Below are positions 43,893-53,475 of a stretch of 64,000 nucleotides of DNA, one piece after another. Source of the stretch: Fictibacillus arsenicus (GTDB lineage Bacteria; Bacillota; Bacilli; Bacillales; Fictibacillaceae). The DNA lies in assembly GCF_001999465.1 (NCBI RefSeq), contig NZ_MQMF01000001.1, positions 806,001-870,000 on the forward strand. Direction: 5' to 3'. How positions within the stretch are numbered: the stretch's first letter is position 1; every line of letters starts with the position of its first letter. Both the position numbers and the translations under genes were made by a program. Under the pieces are notes generated by a model. The model was not told the DNA's origin. It saw only the letters and a list, made by a program, of their open reading frames with translations, and did no database searches.

Positions 43893-45692
43893 TTGGATCA
43901 TAATCTATACATCGTCATATTATCTCTATGCGTTTGCTTTCTTTTCGCACTAGTCTCTATAGATTGGGCTCAAAAGCGGTCAGAAGAGCAAAAAATACCA
44001 CACCGTTTTTTAATTTTAGGTTCCGTTACAATGGGGATCGCTGTGTGGGCGACACACTTCATGGGCATGCTGTCCATTCAAAGTCCTGTTCCTATGTATT
44101 ATGATCTCCAAACAATGTTGCTTGCTTTTGCTGCAGGGGTAATATTTTCTTATGCATCTTTCTACCTTCTTCAGTATAACGCGCAAAAGCTTCCAAAAAA
44201 ACTTTGGGCACCTGTTATTACTTTTGGATCCGGATTAATTTTAGTTCATTCAATCGGTTTACTATCCATGCATGTCCATATGCCTCTTCAGACAGACTTA
44301 CCCTTGATTCTTTTATCCGTCAGCTCTGCATTCCTTTTTTCTTGGATTGGTTTTCGAATTCTACTTTTACAAGCGTTTAAGTTTAGACTGATAATAGCCA
44401 GCCTATCACTGACAAGCGGAGTCAGCCTTATGCATTATATCGGTGAGATGGCTTTAGTTGGAGGGACACCTACGTTTAATTGGCATAACGAATTCCCTCT
44501 AACAAACATAAATATTCTTTCAACCTTACTCGTATTAGGGGCAACGATTATTGTATTAATTCTATATATATTAGAGCAGCTTGATCAGAAAAAAATCGTT
44601 CAGCAACGAATCGAACTTCTTGAAAGCGAGCATCGGTACAATTCACTTTTTGATCTTAATCCAGAGGGTGTTTTTGTGATCGGTCCTGATCGGAATTTTA
44701 TTAAAGCAAACAAATCCATTGAAACCATTACAGGTTATACATTCGAAGAACTTCGAAGAATGCCTTACACGAACTTGTTAAAAGACAACCAAATCCAAAA
44801 TTCACTAAACTTCTTAAAAAGAGTCATGGAAGGTGAAACCGTTAAACACCCACTAACGATTTATCATAAGGATGGCCATGAAGTGGAGCTTGAAATCACG
44901 AGCCTGCCTTATTCGCTGAATAATTCCATTACAGCCGTTATTGGAATCGCAAAAGATATGACTTCATTTTATGAGGCACAGGCTTTTAAGGAAAAAGCTC
45001 AAACACTTGCATATGTCGGCGAACTTGCTGCCGGTCTTGCCCATGAAATACGAAACCCTCTCACATCGATAAAAGGTTTTGCACAGCTATTTCTTTCACA
45101 AGATTTCCTTAACGAAAAAAATCACTTCCTAGGAATTATGCTTCGAGAAACAGAGCGAATTAATTTCATCATCAGCCAGCTTATGATTTTAGCTAAACCT
45201 CACATGATTATTCAAAAAAAGCATGACTTGAGTGAAGTACTTAAACGTTCGGTGAAATTTTTAGATGATGAAGCAGACTTTCATACAACAACTTTTCAGC
45301 TTGATCTGCCCGATAATCCTGTCTTTTTCAAATGTGAGGAAAACCTGATGACCCAGCTATTTTTAAATATATTAAAAAATGCACTGGAAGCCATCCCTTC
45401 ATGGGGAACGATTTCCGTCAGCCTTAAACAAGACGGTGAAAACATTCATGTCTCCATACAAGATGATGGTCCTGGCATACCAGATCACATAAAACCCATG
45501 CTCGGAAAGCCTTTTTATACGACCAAGGAAAGTAATCCTGGCCTTGGGCTTCTAATCTGTTATCAAATCGCACAGCATCATGGCGGCAAGATGAACATCG
45601 AATCACAAGAGGGCTGTGGAACGACGGTCTCATTAACCTTTCCGATCAGTGTTCCGACTCAAGAAAAAGCCCTCGAAACGAGCGGAGTGTAA
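43893..45692 (+). CDS. Sensor histidine kinase with MHYT, PAS, HisKA and HATPase domains
   Basis: 599 residues. The first ~240 hold seven TM segments of the MHYT sensor (WATHFMGML, LSMHVHMP, SLMHYIGEMAL, with His/Met metal-type ligands). Then a PAS domain (about 250-365, SLFDLNPEGVFVIG), HisKA with HEIRNPLTSIKGFAQL and a HATPase with NILKNALEAIP and DDGPGIPDH, PGLGLLICY. The kinase half resembles KinA/KinC-type sporulation kinases, so Spo0F phosphorylation is possible; no response regulator is adjacent. Start TTG 43893 with AAGGAGG ten bases upstream. Confidence 0.92.
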   Translation: MDHNLYIVILSLCVCFLFALVSIDWAQKRSEEQKIPHRFLILGSVTMGIAVWATHFMGMLSIQSPVPMYYDLQTMLLAFAAGVIFSYASFYLLQYNAQKLPKKLWAPVITFGSGLILVHSIGLLSMHVHMPLQTDLPLILLSVSSAFLFSWIGFRILLLQAFKFRLIIASLSLTSGVSLMHYIGEMALVGGTPTFNWHNEFPLTNINILSTLLVLGATIIVLILYILEQLDQKKIVQQRIELLESEHRYNSLFDLNPEGVFVIGPDRNFIKANKSIETITGYTFEELRRMPYTNLLKDNQIQNSLNFLKRVMEGETVKHPLTIYHKDGHEVELEITSLPYSLNNSITAVIGIAKDMTSFYEAQAFKEKAQTLAYVGELAAGLAHEIRNPLTSIKGFAQLFLSQDFLNEKNHFLGIMLRETERINFIISQLMILAKPHMIIQKKHDLSEVLKRSVKFLDDEADFHTTTFQLDLPDNPVFFKCEENLMTQLFLNILKNALEAIPSWGTISVSLKQDGENIHVSIQDDGPGIPDHIKPMLGKPFYTTKESNPGLGLLICYQIAQHHGGKMNIESQEGCGTTVSLTFPISVPTQEKALETSGV

Positions 45693-45702
45693 ATCCAAAC
45701 AT

Positions 45703-45731
45703 ACAAAAAAGACCTTCTCAATAGAAGGTCT
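45703..45731. terminator. Bidirectional terminator between the MHYT kinase and degU
   Basis: AGACCTTC / GAAGGTCT stem with a 6-base loop, T-rich after both arms (TTTTTT on the minus side, TTCTCT on the plus). Confidence 0.88.
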
Positions 45732-45747
45732 TCTCTATCCTCATAAA

Positions 45748-46479
45748 TTAACGTACCTTTACCCAGCCGTTTTTAATTGCTTCAACTACTGCTTGTGTAC
45801 GGTCGTTTACATTCATCTTTTGCAGAATGTTACTCACGTGGTTTTTAACTGTTTTTTCACTGATGTATAACTCTTCCCCAATCGTACGGTTGCTGCGCCC
45901 GTCAGCCAAAAGCTGAAGAACTTCACACTCACGGCGCGTTAAGATGTGCAATGGCTTGCGGTATTCCACTTCTACAAATCCAGCTTTGTTTTGCTGTGTT
46001 TTGTTCGTAGTAGATAAACGGCGGAATTCGTTCAGCAGGTTATACGTAATCTTCGGGTGAAGATACGCTCCACCATCAGCTACCACGCGAACTGCCTCAA
46101 TTAGTGAATCTGCGTCCATCTCTTTTAAAAGATAGCCTGATGCTCCTGTCTGAACCGCATGGGATACATATGTCTCATCATCATGGATAGAAAGGATGAT
46201 TACCTTCGTATCAGGAGATTTCTCCACAAGACGGCGAGTTGCTTCAACACCGTTGATGTTCGGCATGTTGATGTCCATCAGCACTACATCTGGATTGTGA
46301 TCGCGGACGATACTTTCCGCTTCTGAACCATCATCACCTTCAGCTACAACAGAGAACTGATCTTCCATATCTAAAATGCGTTTTACTCCTTCACGGAACA
46401 AACGGTGGTCGTCAATAATAGCTATTCTCGTTTTCTCAGGCGCTGAGGCGTTATTTTCGTACACATTAACATTATTCAT
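45748..46479 (-). CDS. degU: Two-component response regulator DegU
   Basis: 243 residues: receiver domain with the acidic pair IIDDHRLF and phospho-acceptor [11 protein letters not shown], then a NarL-type HTH ([26 protein letters not shown]). It controls degradative enzymes, competence (ComK) and motility. The N-terminus is about 14 residues longer than in B. subtilis. AGGAGG precedes the ATG, 12 bases after degS. Confidence 0.97.
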   Translation of the reverse strand: MNNVNVYENNASAPEKTRIAIIDDHRLFREGVKRILDMEDQFSVVAEGDDGSEAESIVRDHNPDVVLMDINMPNINGVEATRRLVEKSPDTKVIILSIHDDETYVSHAVQTGASGYLLKEMDADSLIEAVRVVADGGAYLHPKITYNLLNEFRRLSTTNKTQQNKAGFVEVEYRKPLHILTRRECEVLQLLADGRSNRTIGEELYISEKTVKNHVSNILQKMNVNDRTQAVVEAIKNGWVKVR

Positions 46480-46490
46480 GTGTGACCCTC

Positions 46491-47639
46491 CTAGTCTTGA
46501 ATGGGAATTTGAATGTAAACACTTGTACCGTAGTTCAAGCGGGATTTAACTTTTAATGTACCTTCAAGGAGTTCAACCCGCTCCCGCATCCCCATCATAC
46601 CAAAGGAATTGGATTTGGCAGGTTTAGACATGTCGAATCCTTTGCCATCATCTCGAATATATAAAGAAATGAATTTTTGAGTAAACTCCAGTTTAACCTC
46701 GATTAAGTTTGCATCTGAATGTTTAACTGCATTGCTGACAGATTCCTGGATCAAACGGAAAATAGCAATCTCCATTTTTGTCGGAAAACGCCTGGATTGA
46801 CCCAGAGCATGCAGTTCAACTGTCTTCCCTGATCGTTCCTTCACGTTGCGTAAATACTTATCCAGTGTCGGGACAAGACCAAGATCGTCTAATGCCATAG
46901 GGCGCAAATCATATATAATCCGGCGAACTTCTTTTAAAGAGTCGCGAACCATAACCCTTAAGTCTTTTATTTCGGCACGGGCGGCATCAGTTCCTTTTTC
47001 GGTATAGATTTTCTCTAAAAGCTCCGAGCGAATTAGGACATTTGCCATCAATTGAGCAGGTCCGTCATGAATTTCACGGGATACCCGCTTCCGCTCTTCT
47101 TCCTGTGCCTCAATGATTTGTAAGCCAAATTCCTGCTTTTGCTTTGCATCCTGAACAAGTTCGTTGATTTTTCTTAAATCCCCGTTCAGATAATTCAGCA
47201 CAACAGAAATCTGACCTGCCAGAGATTCAGCTTTTTGAACGGTTTCATTCAATGCCAGAATCCGCCGCTCCAGTTCATCTCTTTTTTCACGAAGCTGTTT
47301 TTCGGTTTGCCGAATAATTGATAACTCAATCTGATACTTATTGGCATTCTCATAAGCATCACGAATATCTGATTCGCTGTATTTTTGAAAATGCTTGCTT
47401 ACTTCTGCCAGGCGGGTTCGTGCTAATTTCGCCGATTCCTCTGTTCTGTCAGCTTTATAAATCACTTCGATCACTTGCTGCTTAACCAATTCAAGTTCAC
47501 GATGCAGCTGCTGAAATTCCTGGCGAGAATGCTCACTGATTTCAAAGATCTGCGATTGGCTTTCGGTTACCGTATCGATGGTTTTATTTAATATTCCGTC
47601 CAGCAAATGTGGATCTATCGTTAATTTAGCTGCAGACAT
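46491..47639 (-). CDS. degS: Sensor histidine kinase DegS
   Basis: 382 residues, cytoplasmic: coiled-coil N-terminal sensor (about 1-170), then the HisKA_3 region with phospho-acceptor [18 protein letters not shown] and a HATPase with [10 protein letters not shown] and DDGKGFD. No TM segments. The start at 47639 ([15 protein letters not shown]) follows GGGGGAA; a longer frame to 47654 is less likely. Confidence 0.97.
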   Translation of the reverse strand: MSAAKLTIDPHLLDGILNKTIDTVTESQSQIFEISEHSRQEFQQLHRELELVKQQVIEVIYKADRTEESAKLARTRLAEVSKHFQKYSESDIRDAYENANKYQIELSIIRQTEKQLREKRDELERRILALNETVQKAESLAGQISVVLNYLNGDLRKINELVQDAKQKQEFGLQIIEAQEEERKRVSREIHDGPAQLMANVLIRSELLEKIYTEKGTDAARAEIKDLRVMVRDSLKEVRRIIYDLRPMALDDLGLVPTLDKYLRNVKERSGKTVELHALGQSRRFPTKMEIAIFRLIQESVSNAVKHSDANLIEVKLEFTQKFISLYIRDDGKGFDMSKPAKSNSFGMMGMRERVELLEGTLKVKSRLNYGTSVYIQIPIQD

Positions 47640-47933
47640 GTAAATTTCCCCCAATTAAAACGATAAAGAAGTACAAACGGAAGTTCTAGAACCATCTAGC
47701 CTAATTTTCATATAGGACTTCTTATCCATAAGCCATAAATCCTTCTTATATACTACATTCGCCAAGAAGTGGAATTTTATGACTTTTCTTGCTAAAAATA
47801 TTTAAAGAAATTTGAAGGATTTTTAAAATACCTTATAATGAAGAATATCATGTTACTTTACAGGATTGAAGATTTTTCGACAATTTTGACTATAAATTTT
47901 TAATGACATCATTTAAAGGGAGCTTTTCTATAT

Positions 47934-48566
47934 ATGTTATCCGACTATCTTACTGTCAAAGAAACTGGCCAGCACGAAATTGTAATCGATAAATCCCGCT
48001 TTATTGCGCATATCGCAAGAGCCACAACAGAAGAAGAAGCGATTACTTTTATCCAATCTATAAAGAAAGAACACAGCAGTGCCACACATAACTGTTCTGC
48101 CTATCTGATTGGCGAAACAGACAACATCCAAAAAGCAAACGATGACGGAGAACCAAGCGGCACAGCGGGTGTTCCGATGTTAGAAGTTCTCAAAAAAAGG
48201 GAATTGAAAGACACGGTTGCCGTTGTAACCCGCTACTTCGGCGGAATCAAACTTGGCGCAGGCGGATTAATCCGTGCATATGGCAAATCTGTTTCAGAAG
48301 GCCTCAACCACATCGGTGTTGTTCAGCGCCAGCTGCATCAGATCAACCACATAACGGTCGACTACACACTTCTAGGAAAAATGGAAAACGAACTTCGCAA
48401 CTCGGTTTACACCATAAAAGAAATAAACTACTTAGAGAAAGTAGAAATTCAAATGTATGTACCGATAAAAGAAGCAAACTCATTTAGGGACTGGATTACA
48501 GATCTTACAAATGCTCAGAGTGAAATTCAATTTGGTGAACAGGAATATCTTGAGAAAAATATATAG
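47934..48566 (+). CDS. yvyE: IMPACT/YigZ-family protein YvyE
   Basis: 210 residues. The N-terminal UPF0029 domain has RYFGGIKLGAGGLIRAYGKS and DDGEPSGTAG, and a C-terminal ferredoxin-like DUF1949 domain follows. The family is tied to translation control (IMPACT binds GCN1 in eukaryotes); the bacterial role is not settled. Diverges from degS as in B. subtilis. Confidence 0.94.
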   Translation: MLSDYLTVKETGQHEIVIDKSRFIAHIARATTEEEAITFIQSIKKEHSSATHNCSAYLIGETDNIQKANDDGEPSGTAGVPMLEVLKKRELKDTVAVVTRYFGGIKLGAGGLIRAYGKSVSEGLNHIGVVQRQLHQINHITVDYTLLGKMENELRNSVYTIKEINYLEKVEIQMYVPIKEANSFRDWITDLTNAQSEIQFGEQEYLEKNI

Positions 48567-48755
48567 TCCTATTTCCCTATATTCAACAAAATGTAACAAT
48601 AATTTTGTTGCTATTTTCCTTATCGTCTCTTAACATTAAACTATTGCCAAAAAATTACGGTAAAGTTGACACCAACATTATATATATTTGGTACGAAAGA
48701 TTTATACTATGGGTATAGGCCCTTATTTCTTTGAATGATAAAGGAGTTTTCCATT

Positions 48756-49811
48756 ATGAATAGAAAAGTTATGCGCCAAAGGAGAAAAAAACGACGTCGT
48801 ATAATTTTTATCTTTGTTCCATTGCTGGTGATTGTTCTGGCATCTGTAGGTTACGGCTCTTATATAACATATAAATTAGCAAATGCAACTTCTAATGCGA
48901 ACGAAGAACTAGGTCGCGGCGGGAAATCCGAAAAGCGTGAACAGGCAGTTGACCCTTCGGAAGATCATTTCTCAGTGCTTTTAGCCGGAGTCGATGACAG
49001 TTCTACACGTGGCTTTAGTGCGAATGGTGATTATAAGGGTGTCCGAACGGATGCTTTGATTTTAGCTACATTCAACCGCGAAGATAAATCAGTGAAGATG
49101 GTCAGCATGCCTCGTGACTCGAAAGTTGAGATTCCTGGCAGACGAAACACAGACCGTATCGCACATGCTCATTCATATGGCGGTATGGATCTGACAGTTG
49201 AAACGGTTGAGCACCTTTTCGATGTTCCAGTCGATTATTATGTAAAACTTAATTTTGATGCTTTCCTAGAGATCGTTGATGCTCTTGGCGGCGTTGAAAT
49301 TAATGTAGAAAAAGAAATCACTGAGCAAAACAGTAAAGATGAAGCAGGAGCTATTCATTTAGAGCCTGGTTTACAAGAACTAGGTCCTGAAGAAGCACTT
49401 GCTTATGCAAGAACACGTAAGCTTGATTCAGATATTTATCGTGGTGATCGTCAGAAGCAGCTAGTTGAAGCCATCATTAAGAAATCTGCAAAAATGGAGT
49501 CAATCCCGAAATACGGTACCGTAATTGATTCGGTTGGCGACAACATGGCAACGAACTTTACGTTTGGCAATATCTTGGCTTTATTCAAGTATTCAAAATC
49601 AATTGATACCATTGAGAACTTGAAGCTTGAAGGTTTCGACGATACAAGCACCGGCGCTTATTACTATGCGCTTGATGAAACTTCAGTTGAAGAAGTATCT
49701 GAAAAGCTTAAGTCTCATTTAGAACTTCCTGGATACGAGTACAATCCAAGTAAAGAAAGTTCAACAAATGAGTCAGAGGAAAACAGCTCTGAAGATACAG
49801 AAACACCTTAA
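48756..49811 (+). CDS. tagU: LytR-CpsA-Psr family wall-polymer transferase (TagU-like)
   Basis: 351 residues: basic N-terminus RQRRKKRRR, one TM (about 17-38) and LCP domain (about 65-300) with MPRDSKVEIPG, TDALILATFN, YYVKLNFDAF and RGDRQKQ, which bind the polyprenyl-phosphate substrate. The acidic C-terminus is Ser/Glu-rich. It attaches teichoic acid or another secondary polymer to peptidoglycan. Start ATG 48756, nine bases after AAAGGAG. Confidence 0.94.
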   Translation: MNRKVMRQRRKKRRRIIFIFVPLLVIVLASVGYGSYITYKLANATSNANEELGRGGKSEKREQAVDPSEDHFSVLLAGVDDSSTRGFSANGDYKGVRTDALILATFNREDKSVKMVSMPRDSKVEIPGRRNTDRIAHAHSYGGMDLTVETVEHLFDVPVDYYVKLNFDAFLEIVDALGGVEINVEKEITEQNSKDEAGAIHLEPGLQELGPEEALAYARTRKLDSDIYRGDRQKQLVEAIIKKSAKMESIPKYGTVIDSVGDNMATNFTFGNILALFKYSKSIDTIENLKLEGFDDTSTGAYYYALDETSVEEVSEKLKSHLELPGYEYNPSKESSTNESEENSSEDTETP

Positions 49812-49836
49812 TAATATCTTTACAAAATCTTAGTTT

Positions 49837-49866
49837 AGCTTCCCTATCTTTAGGGAAGCTTTTTTT
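49837..49866 (+). terminator. tagU terminator
   Basis: AGCTTCCCTA / TAGGGAAGCT perfect 10-bp stem with a 4-base loop, then six T. Confidence 0.95.
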
Positions 49867-50023
49867 GTATGCTTTTAGAGAGGTTACCGAATTGTAAAAT
49901 AACTGGAAATAAGTGATGGTTTAAGTATCCCAACAAAACATGTTACACTTACGAACGTTGTTATTATGAAATTTTTATTATCGTAAAAGATTTATCCATG
50001 CAATTAAAATCGAGGTGAAAGAC

Positions 50024-51193
50024 ATGAAAAACAATACATTACAGCGACCTCAACAAATTCGTGAAATTTACTTGGTTCGTGCCTTGGCTATTATCGGAGT
50101 AATTATGGTCCACTCCACTTCTGGCGTGGTAGCAGCTTTCAACCCAGATTCATCACTATATGGAGTGTATAACTTTTTAAACATCTTCTTTAAATTTGGT
50201 ACACCGACATTTATTTTCTTATCTAGTTTTGTACTTTTCTTTAATTACTATCACAAACCGTTAACAAAAGAGCGCATAACAAGCTTCTATAAGAAGCGAT
50301 TATTGTTCATTATCATTCCTTACTTTATTTTTTCATTCTTGTATTTTGCGATGACGGCAACAGTTCAAGGCTATGCAAGTACAGGTGAGATGATTAGAGC
50401 GTTCGTTATGGACTTTTTAACAGGGAAAGCATACACACATTTATACTTTGTGTTTATCTCGATCCAGCTTTACATTCTGTTCCCGTTTATCTTAATGTTC
50501 TTGAAGAAGTTCCCTAAGGTAACGAAGCACACAATCTGGATTGGTTTTGTCCTTCAATGGGCATTCGTATTGCTGAACCACTACTATTGGCAGTATTCGT
50601 TAAAAGGAAGTATTTCATTCTCTTATATGTCTTACTACTTCCTAGGTGCCTTTATGGGTATTCACTATCAACAGATTCATGATTATCTGATTGTGACAAG
50701 AGAGAAGCTTTTTTCTAAGAAAGCTCTTGTTTGGATTCCGCTTTGGGCTATTTGGATTGTTACTTCTGCCGGTCACGTTGGTGTATGGTATGTGACTCGT
50801 GCAAATGGTGCGATGATTGACTCTAAGATCTATGAATTATTATGGAACGTTCATACCTTTACGTCTGCTTTAGTCCTAATGCAGATTGCGTACTGGCTAT
50901 ACCGTAACCTTCATGAAAAAGTATTGAACGTCATGATTCACTTAGGTGTTGTTTCATTCGGTGTTTACTTGATCCACCCGATCTTGTTATTGATTGCACG
51001 TAAAGTGCTTGTGACATCAGATCCGATTCTGTACCACGTTTCGATAGCAGTTATGTTCTTATTTGCATTGATCGGTTCATGGATTATCGTAGGAAACATC
51101 ATGAAGTTCAAGGAATCTTGGGTACTATTCGGTCCAAAACCAAAGAACCCTTATGTACCATCTACTAAAAAAGAAGCGTATCAAGCATCGTAA
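50024..51193 (+). CDS. Membrane acyltransferase (Acyltransferase_3)
   Basis: 389 residues with about ten TM helices. Conserved REIYLVRALAIIGVIMVHST begins the fold; no SGNH domain. The family O-acetylates surface glycans or lipids. The ATG at 50024 follows GAGGTG; a GTG at 50015 overlaps that site. Monocistronic among wall genes, so a wall-polymer substrate is likely but unproven. Confidence 0.88.
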   Translation: MKNNTLQRPQQIREIYLVRALAIIGVIMVHSTSGVVAAFNPDSSLYGVYNFLNIFFKFGTPTFIFLSSFVLFFNYYHKPLTKERITSFYKKRLLFIIIPYFIFSFLYFAMTATVQGYASTGEMIRAFVMDFLTGKAYTHLYFVFISIQLYILFPFILMFLKKFPKVTKHTIWIGFVLQWAFVLLNHYYWQYSLKGSISFSYMSYYFLGAFMGIHYQQIHDYLIVTREKLFSKKALVWIPLWAIWIVTSAGHVGVWYVTRANGAMIDSKIYELLWNVHTFTSALVLMQIAYWLYRNLHEKVLNVMIHLGVVSFGVYLIHPILLLIARKVLVTSDPILYHVSIAVMFLFALIGSWIIVGNIMKFKESWVLFGPKPKNPYVPSTKKEAYQAS

Positions 51194-51202
51194 TCATAAT
51201 TT

Positions 51203-51236
51203 GGAGTTGACTCGTGACCGAGTCAACTCCTTTTTT
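51203..51236 (+). terminator. Terminator after the membrane acyltransferase
   Basis: GGAGTTGACTCG / CGAGTCAACTCC perfect 12-bp stem with a 4-base loop, then TTTTTT. Confidence 0.96.
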
Positions 51237-51274
51237 AATTTGAAAGTTGCTTTGGAGAGCTCAACTCAGTTAAT

Positions 51275-51365
51275 CTCACGAAAATCAAAATCACGAAAAC
51301 GAACGATAATCTCACGGATTTTGTTAGTAATTTCACGAATAATTCAAAATACTCACGAGTCGACA
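51275..51365 (+). repeat. 21-bp-phased array B (5 units) ending in CGAGTCGACA
   Basis: TCACG starts at 51276, 51291, 51312, 51333 and 51353 (spacings 15, 21, 21, 20), usually as TCTCACGAAA. The last unit is ACTCACGAGTCGACA. Lies between two converging terminators. Confidence 0.7.
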
Positions 51366-51385
51366 AAGTCATATCTCAATAACAT

Positions 51386-51416
51386 AAAAAGAAGCTGATA
51401 CAAGAGTATCAGCTTC
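51386..51416 (-). terminator. Terminator after the FAD oxidoreductase
   Basis: On the minus strand GAAGCTGATAC / GTATCAGCTTC perfect 11-bp stem with a 4-base loop, then TTTTT. Confidence 0.95.
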
Positions 51417-51420
51417 AGCT

Positions 51421-53295
51421 TTATTTATTTAATTGTTTTAGCATATGACCTGCAAGGTAATAACCCTCACTGCCCTTTAACTTGCTATCTGGTTTAATAC
51501 GTTGTTGCAATGTCTCGTCAATGTATCCTTTTTCAACGGCTGTATTCCAAGCCTCTTCTTCAGATACTGAAACACCATTTAACACTAACAGCATTTGAGC
51601 AGCTTGCTGACCAGTTAAGATATCTTTTCCTTCATCAATCAGTTTTTTCATTTCTTGCATCTTGTATTGGTTCGCTTGATCTGGCACCATACGGTTAATC
51701 CCGTTTGTCAACAAGTTGCTGAAGGATTGCTCACTAATTGGTTTGTTTACAGGGAATTCGTTCGTATATCCTCCAACCACAAGACCATAGTTAATCAACG
51801 GCTTCGTGTTTTCGTAGAACCAATCCCCTTCATAAGGAAACTTTATATCAAAAGCGTATAGGTTCGCGCCTTGTTCCTTCAACGTATCTTGAAGTTTTTT
51901 AATTAAGTCTTTGTTCTCAGACATCTCACGGAAAGTTGTTTCATTCTTAATTGAAATCGCTGAGGCTGCCCCAGCTGCCTCTCCGAGTGTCATCCCTGTC
52001 GGAACTACACGTGCACTTCCTGCAGCAATTGAGCTGTAACCTGCAGCCTTGCTCGCAATCAACAAGTTATCCACTTTTAACGGAATCAATGACCGGAAAG
52101 GAATCGCATATTGCTCAGGTTTTGAAATCACATAGCCATAATCTCCAGGTGATGTAGCCTGAACATCAACCGGATATGCTCCAAACCCAATGGAATCCCA
52201 GTGATCTTTGTTCTCCCAAATATCTGTCATCGGAAGCTGATATTCAGTCTTTACATGACGTGTCTCACGAACATACAATTCTGGCGGAAAACTTTCGATC
52301 TCAGCTTTTTCAAAGCCAGGGAACTCTTTTTGTAAGTAAGCTAAAATGTGTTTAGTTTCTTCTTTAGCAATTTTAATGGCTTTTTGTTTGTCGGATTCAT
52401 CTAAACCGTTAATACCGAAAACCTGCAGCGCATTAATGTAAATCGAACCATCATCCTGGCGTACGACATTCAAACCGCGCAGACGTGTTTGCGGGTTCAC
52501 TGGTTTGTAGTCATAATGCAAGTCAGAAAAGCCCCAAGCTACATTACTCGTAACTTCCCCGCCGCCAAACACACCGTCTTTCGCTGCTTTTTGAACTTTA
52601 TCCCAGTCCACATTGCTAAAGTGCAACATAAGCGTCACAGCCATTTTACGATCTTCTAAGCCAATATCTGCTCCGCCTTTAAAGAATGGTGCACTTGCTG
52701 CTGTCGCCAAGTCTGCGTCTTGAGTCGCATCGATAAAGCGTTTAGCAGAAATGGTATGTTGTTCTCCACTCTCATCAGTCAGCACGATGCCTGTTAAAGC
52801 ATTGCCGTTCTTCACAACATTATTCATTTTTGTATTTAGTGATAACGTCAAGTTTTCTTCATTTTGAACTAGCTGCATAAACGCTGTTTCAGCATCCTCT
52901 AAGTCAAATCCGATCCGGCTTCCTGTCAGCTTGAACCACTCAAGGAATACACCCTGATTTGCCCATTTTTGATTTTTATCATAACTAACATCCAAAAAGT
53001 TTAATGCTCCATATGTAAAAAGACCACCCAATCCGTCACGGTGTTCAATAAGAAGTGTTTTTGAACCGTTCTTTGCAGCAGAAACGGCTGCTGCCACACC
53101 TTCTGGCTCTCCGCCAACGACAATAACGTCATATTGGTCCTGTAAATCCGGCGCTTCATATGGCTGTATATCCATCTTTGCAACCGTAGAAGGATATGGA
53201 TATATCTTTTTTATAAAAATAAACGCCAGTACCAGAACAACTAGCAATCCTCCTGATACAGCCCATCTCACCCAACCTTTATTACTCATCCCCAC
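51421..53295 (-). CDS. Membrane-anchored FAD-dependent oxidoreductase (FAD_oxidored family)
   Basis: 624 residues: an N-terminal TM anchor (about 9-29), then a Rossmann FAD-binding motif YDVIVVGGEPEGVAAAVSAA with LLIEHRDGLGG, and a second FAD-contact region near RFIDATQDADLA. The C-terminal ~120 residues look like an SLH-free helical region (ILTGQQAAQMLLVLNGVSVSEEEAW), perhaps a wall-associated repeat. The substrate is unknown; some relatives lie beside polysaccharide lyases. The start is GTG 53295 or ATG 53289. Confidence 0.82.
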   Translation of the reverse strand: MGMSNKGWVRWAVSGGLLVVLVLAFIFIKKIYPYPSTVAKMDIQPYEAPDLQDQYDVIVVGGEPEGVAAAVSAAKNGSKTLLIEHRDGLGGLFTYGALNFLDVSYDKNQKWANQGVFLEWFKLTGSRIGFDLEDAETAFMQLVQNEENLTLSLNTKMNNVVKNGNALTGIVLTDESGEQHTISAKRFIDATQDADLATAASAPFFKGGADIGLEDRKMAVTLMLHFSNVDWDKVQKAAKDGVFGGGEVTSNVAWGFSDLHYDYKPVNPQTRLRGLNVVRQDDGSIYINALQVFGINGLDESDKQKAIKIAKEETKHILAYLQKEFPGFEKAEIESFPPELYVRETRHVKTEYQLPMTDIWENKDHWDSIGFGAYPVDVQATSPGDYGYVISKPEQYAIPFRSLIPLKVDNLLIASKAAGYSSIAAGSARVVPTGMTLGEAAGAASAISIKNETTFREMSENKDLIKKLQDTLKEQGANLYAFDIKFPYEGDWFYENTKPLINYGLVVGGYTNEFPVNKPISEQSFSNLLTNGINRMVPDQANQYKMQEMKKLIDEGKDILTGQQAAQMLLVLNGVSVSEEEAWNTAVEKGYIDETLQQRIKPDSKLKGSEGYYLAGHMLKQLNK

Positions 53296-53413
53296 AACAT
53301 CCTTTGTAACGAAAATTTAACATAAAATTAGTATATCAGACAATTTTTACCCAGTACACTTCTAGTTTTGTCGATTTTTGCCGAATTGAGCTTTACAAGA
53401 AATATACAGTTTC

Positions 53414-53443
53414 TTTACAAAAGAAAAGCGGACTGGGTATAAT
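53414..53443 (+). promoter_or_regulatory. SigmaA-type promoter of the LTA synthase gene
   Basis: TTTACA-N18-TATAAT. The expected start site falls inside the palindrome at 53447-53462. Confidence 0.75.
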
Positions 53444-53446
53444 TTA

Positions 53447-53462
53447 TTAAACAATTGTTTAA
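53447..53462. promoter_or_regulatory. Operator-like palindrome TTAAACA-AT-TGTTTAA (site 3)
   Basis: A fully symmetric 16-bp palindrome 3 bases past the -10 hexamer and just before the GGGGGTG ribosome-binding site, an ideal place for a repressor. Confidence 0.55.
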
Positions 53463-53475
53463 CGGGGGTGTCGAT

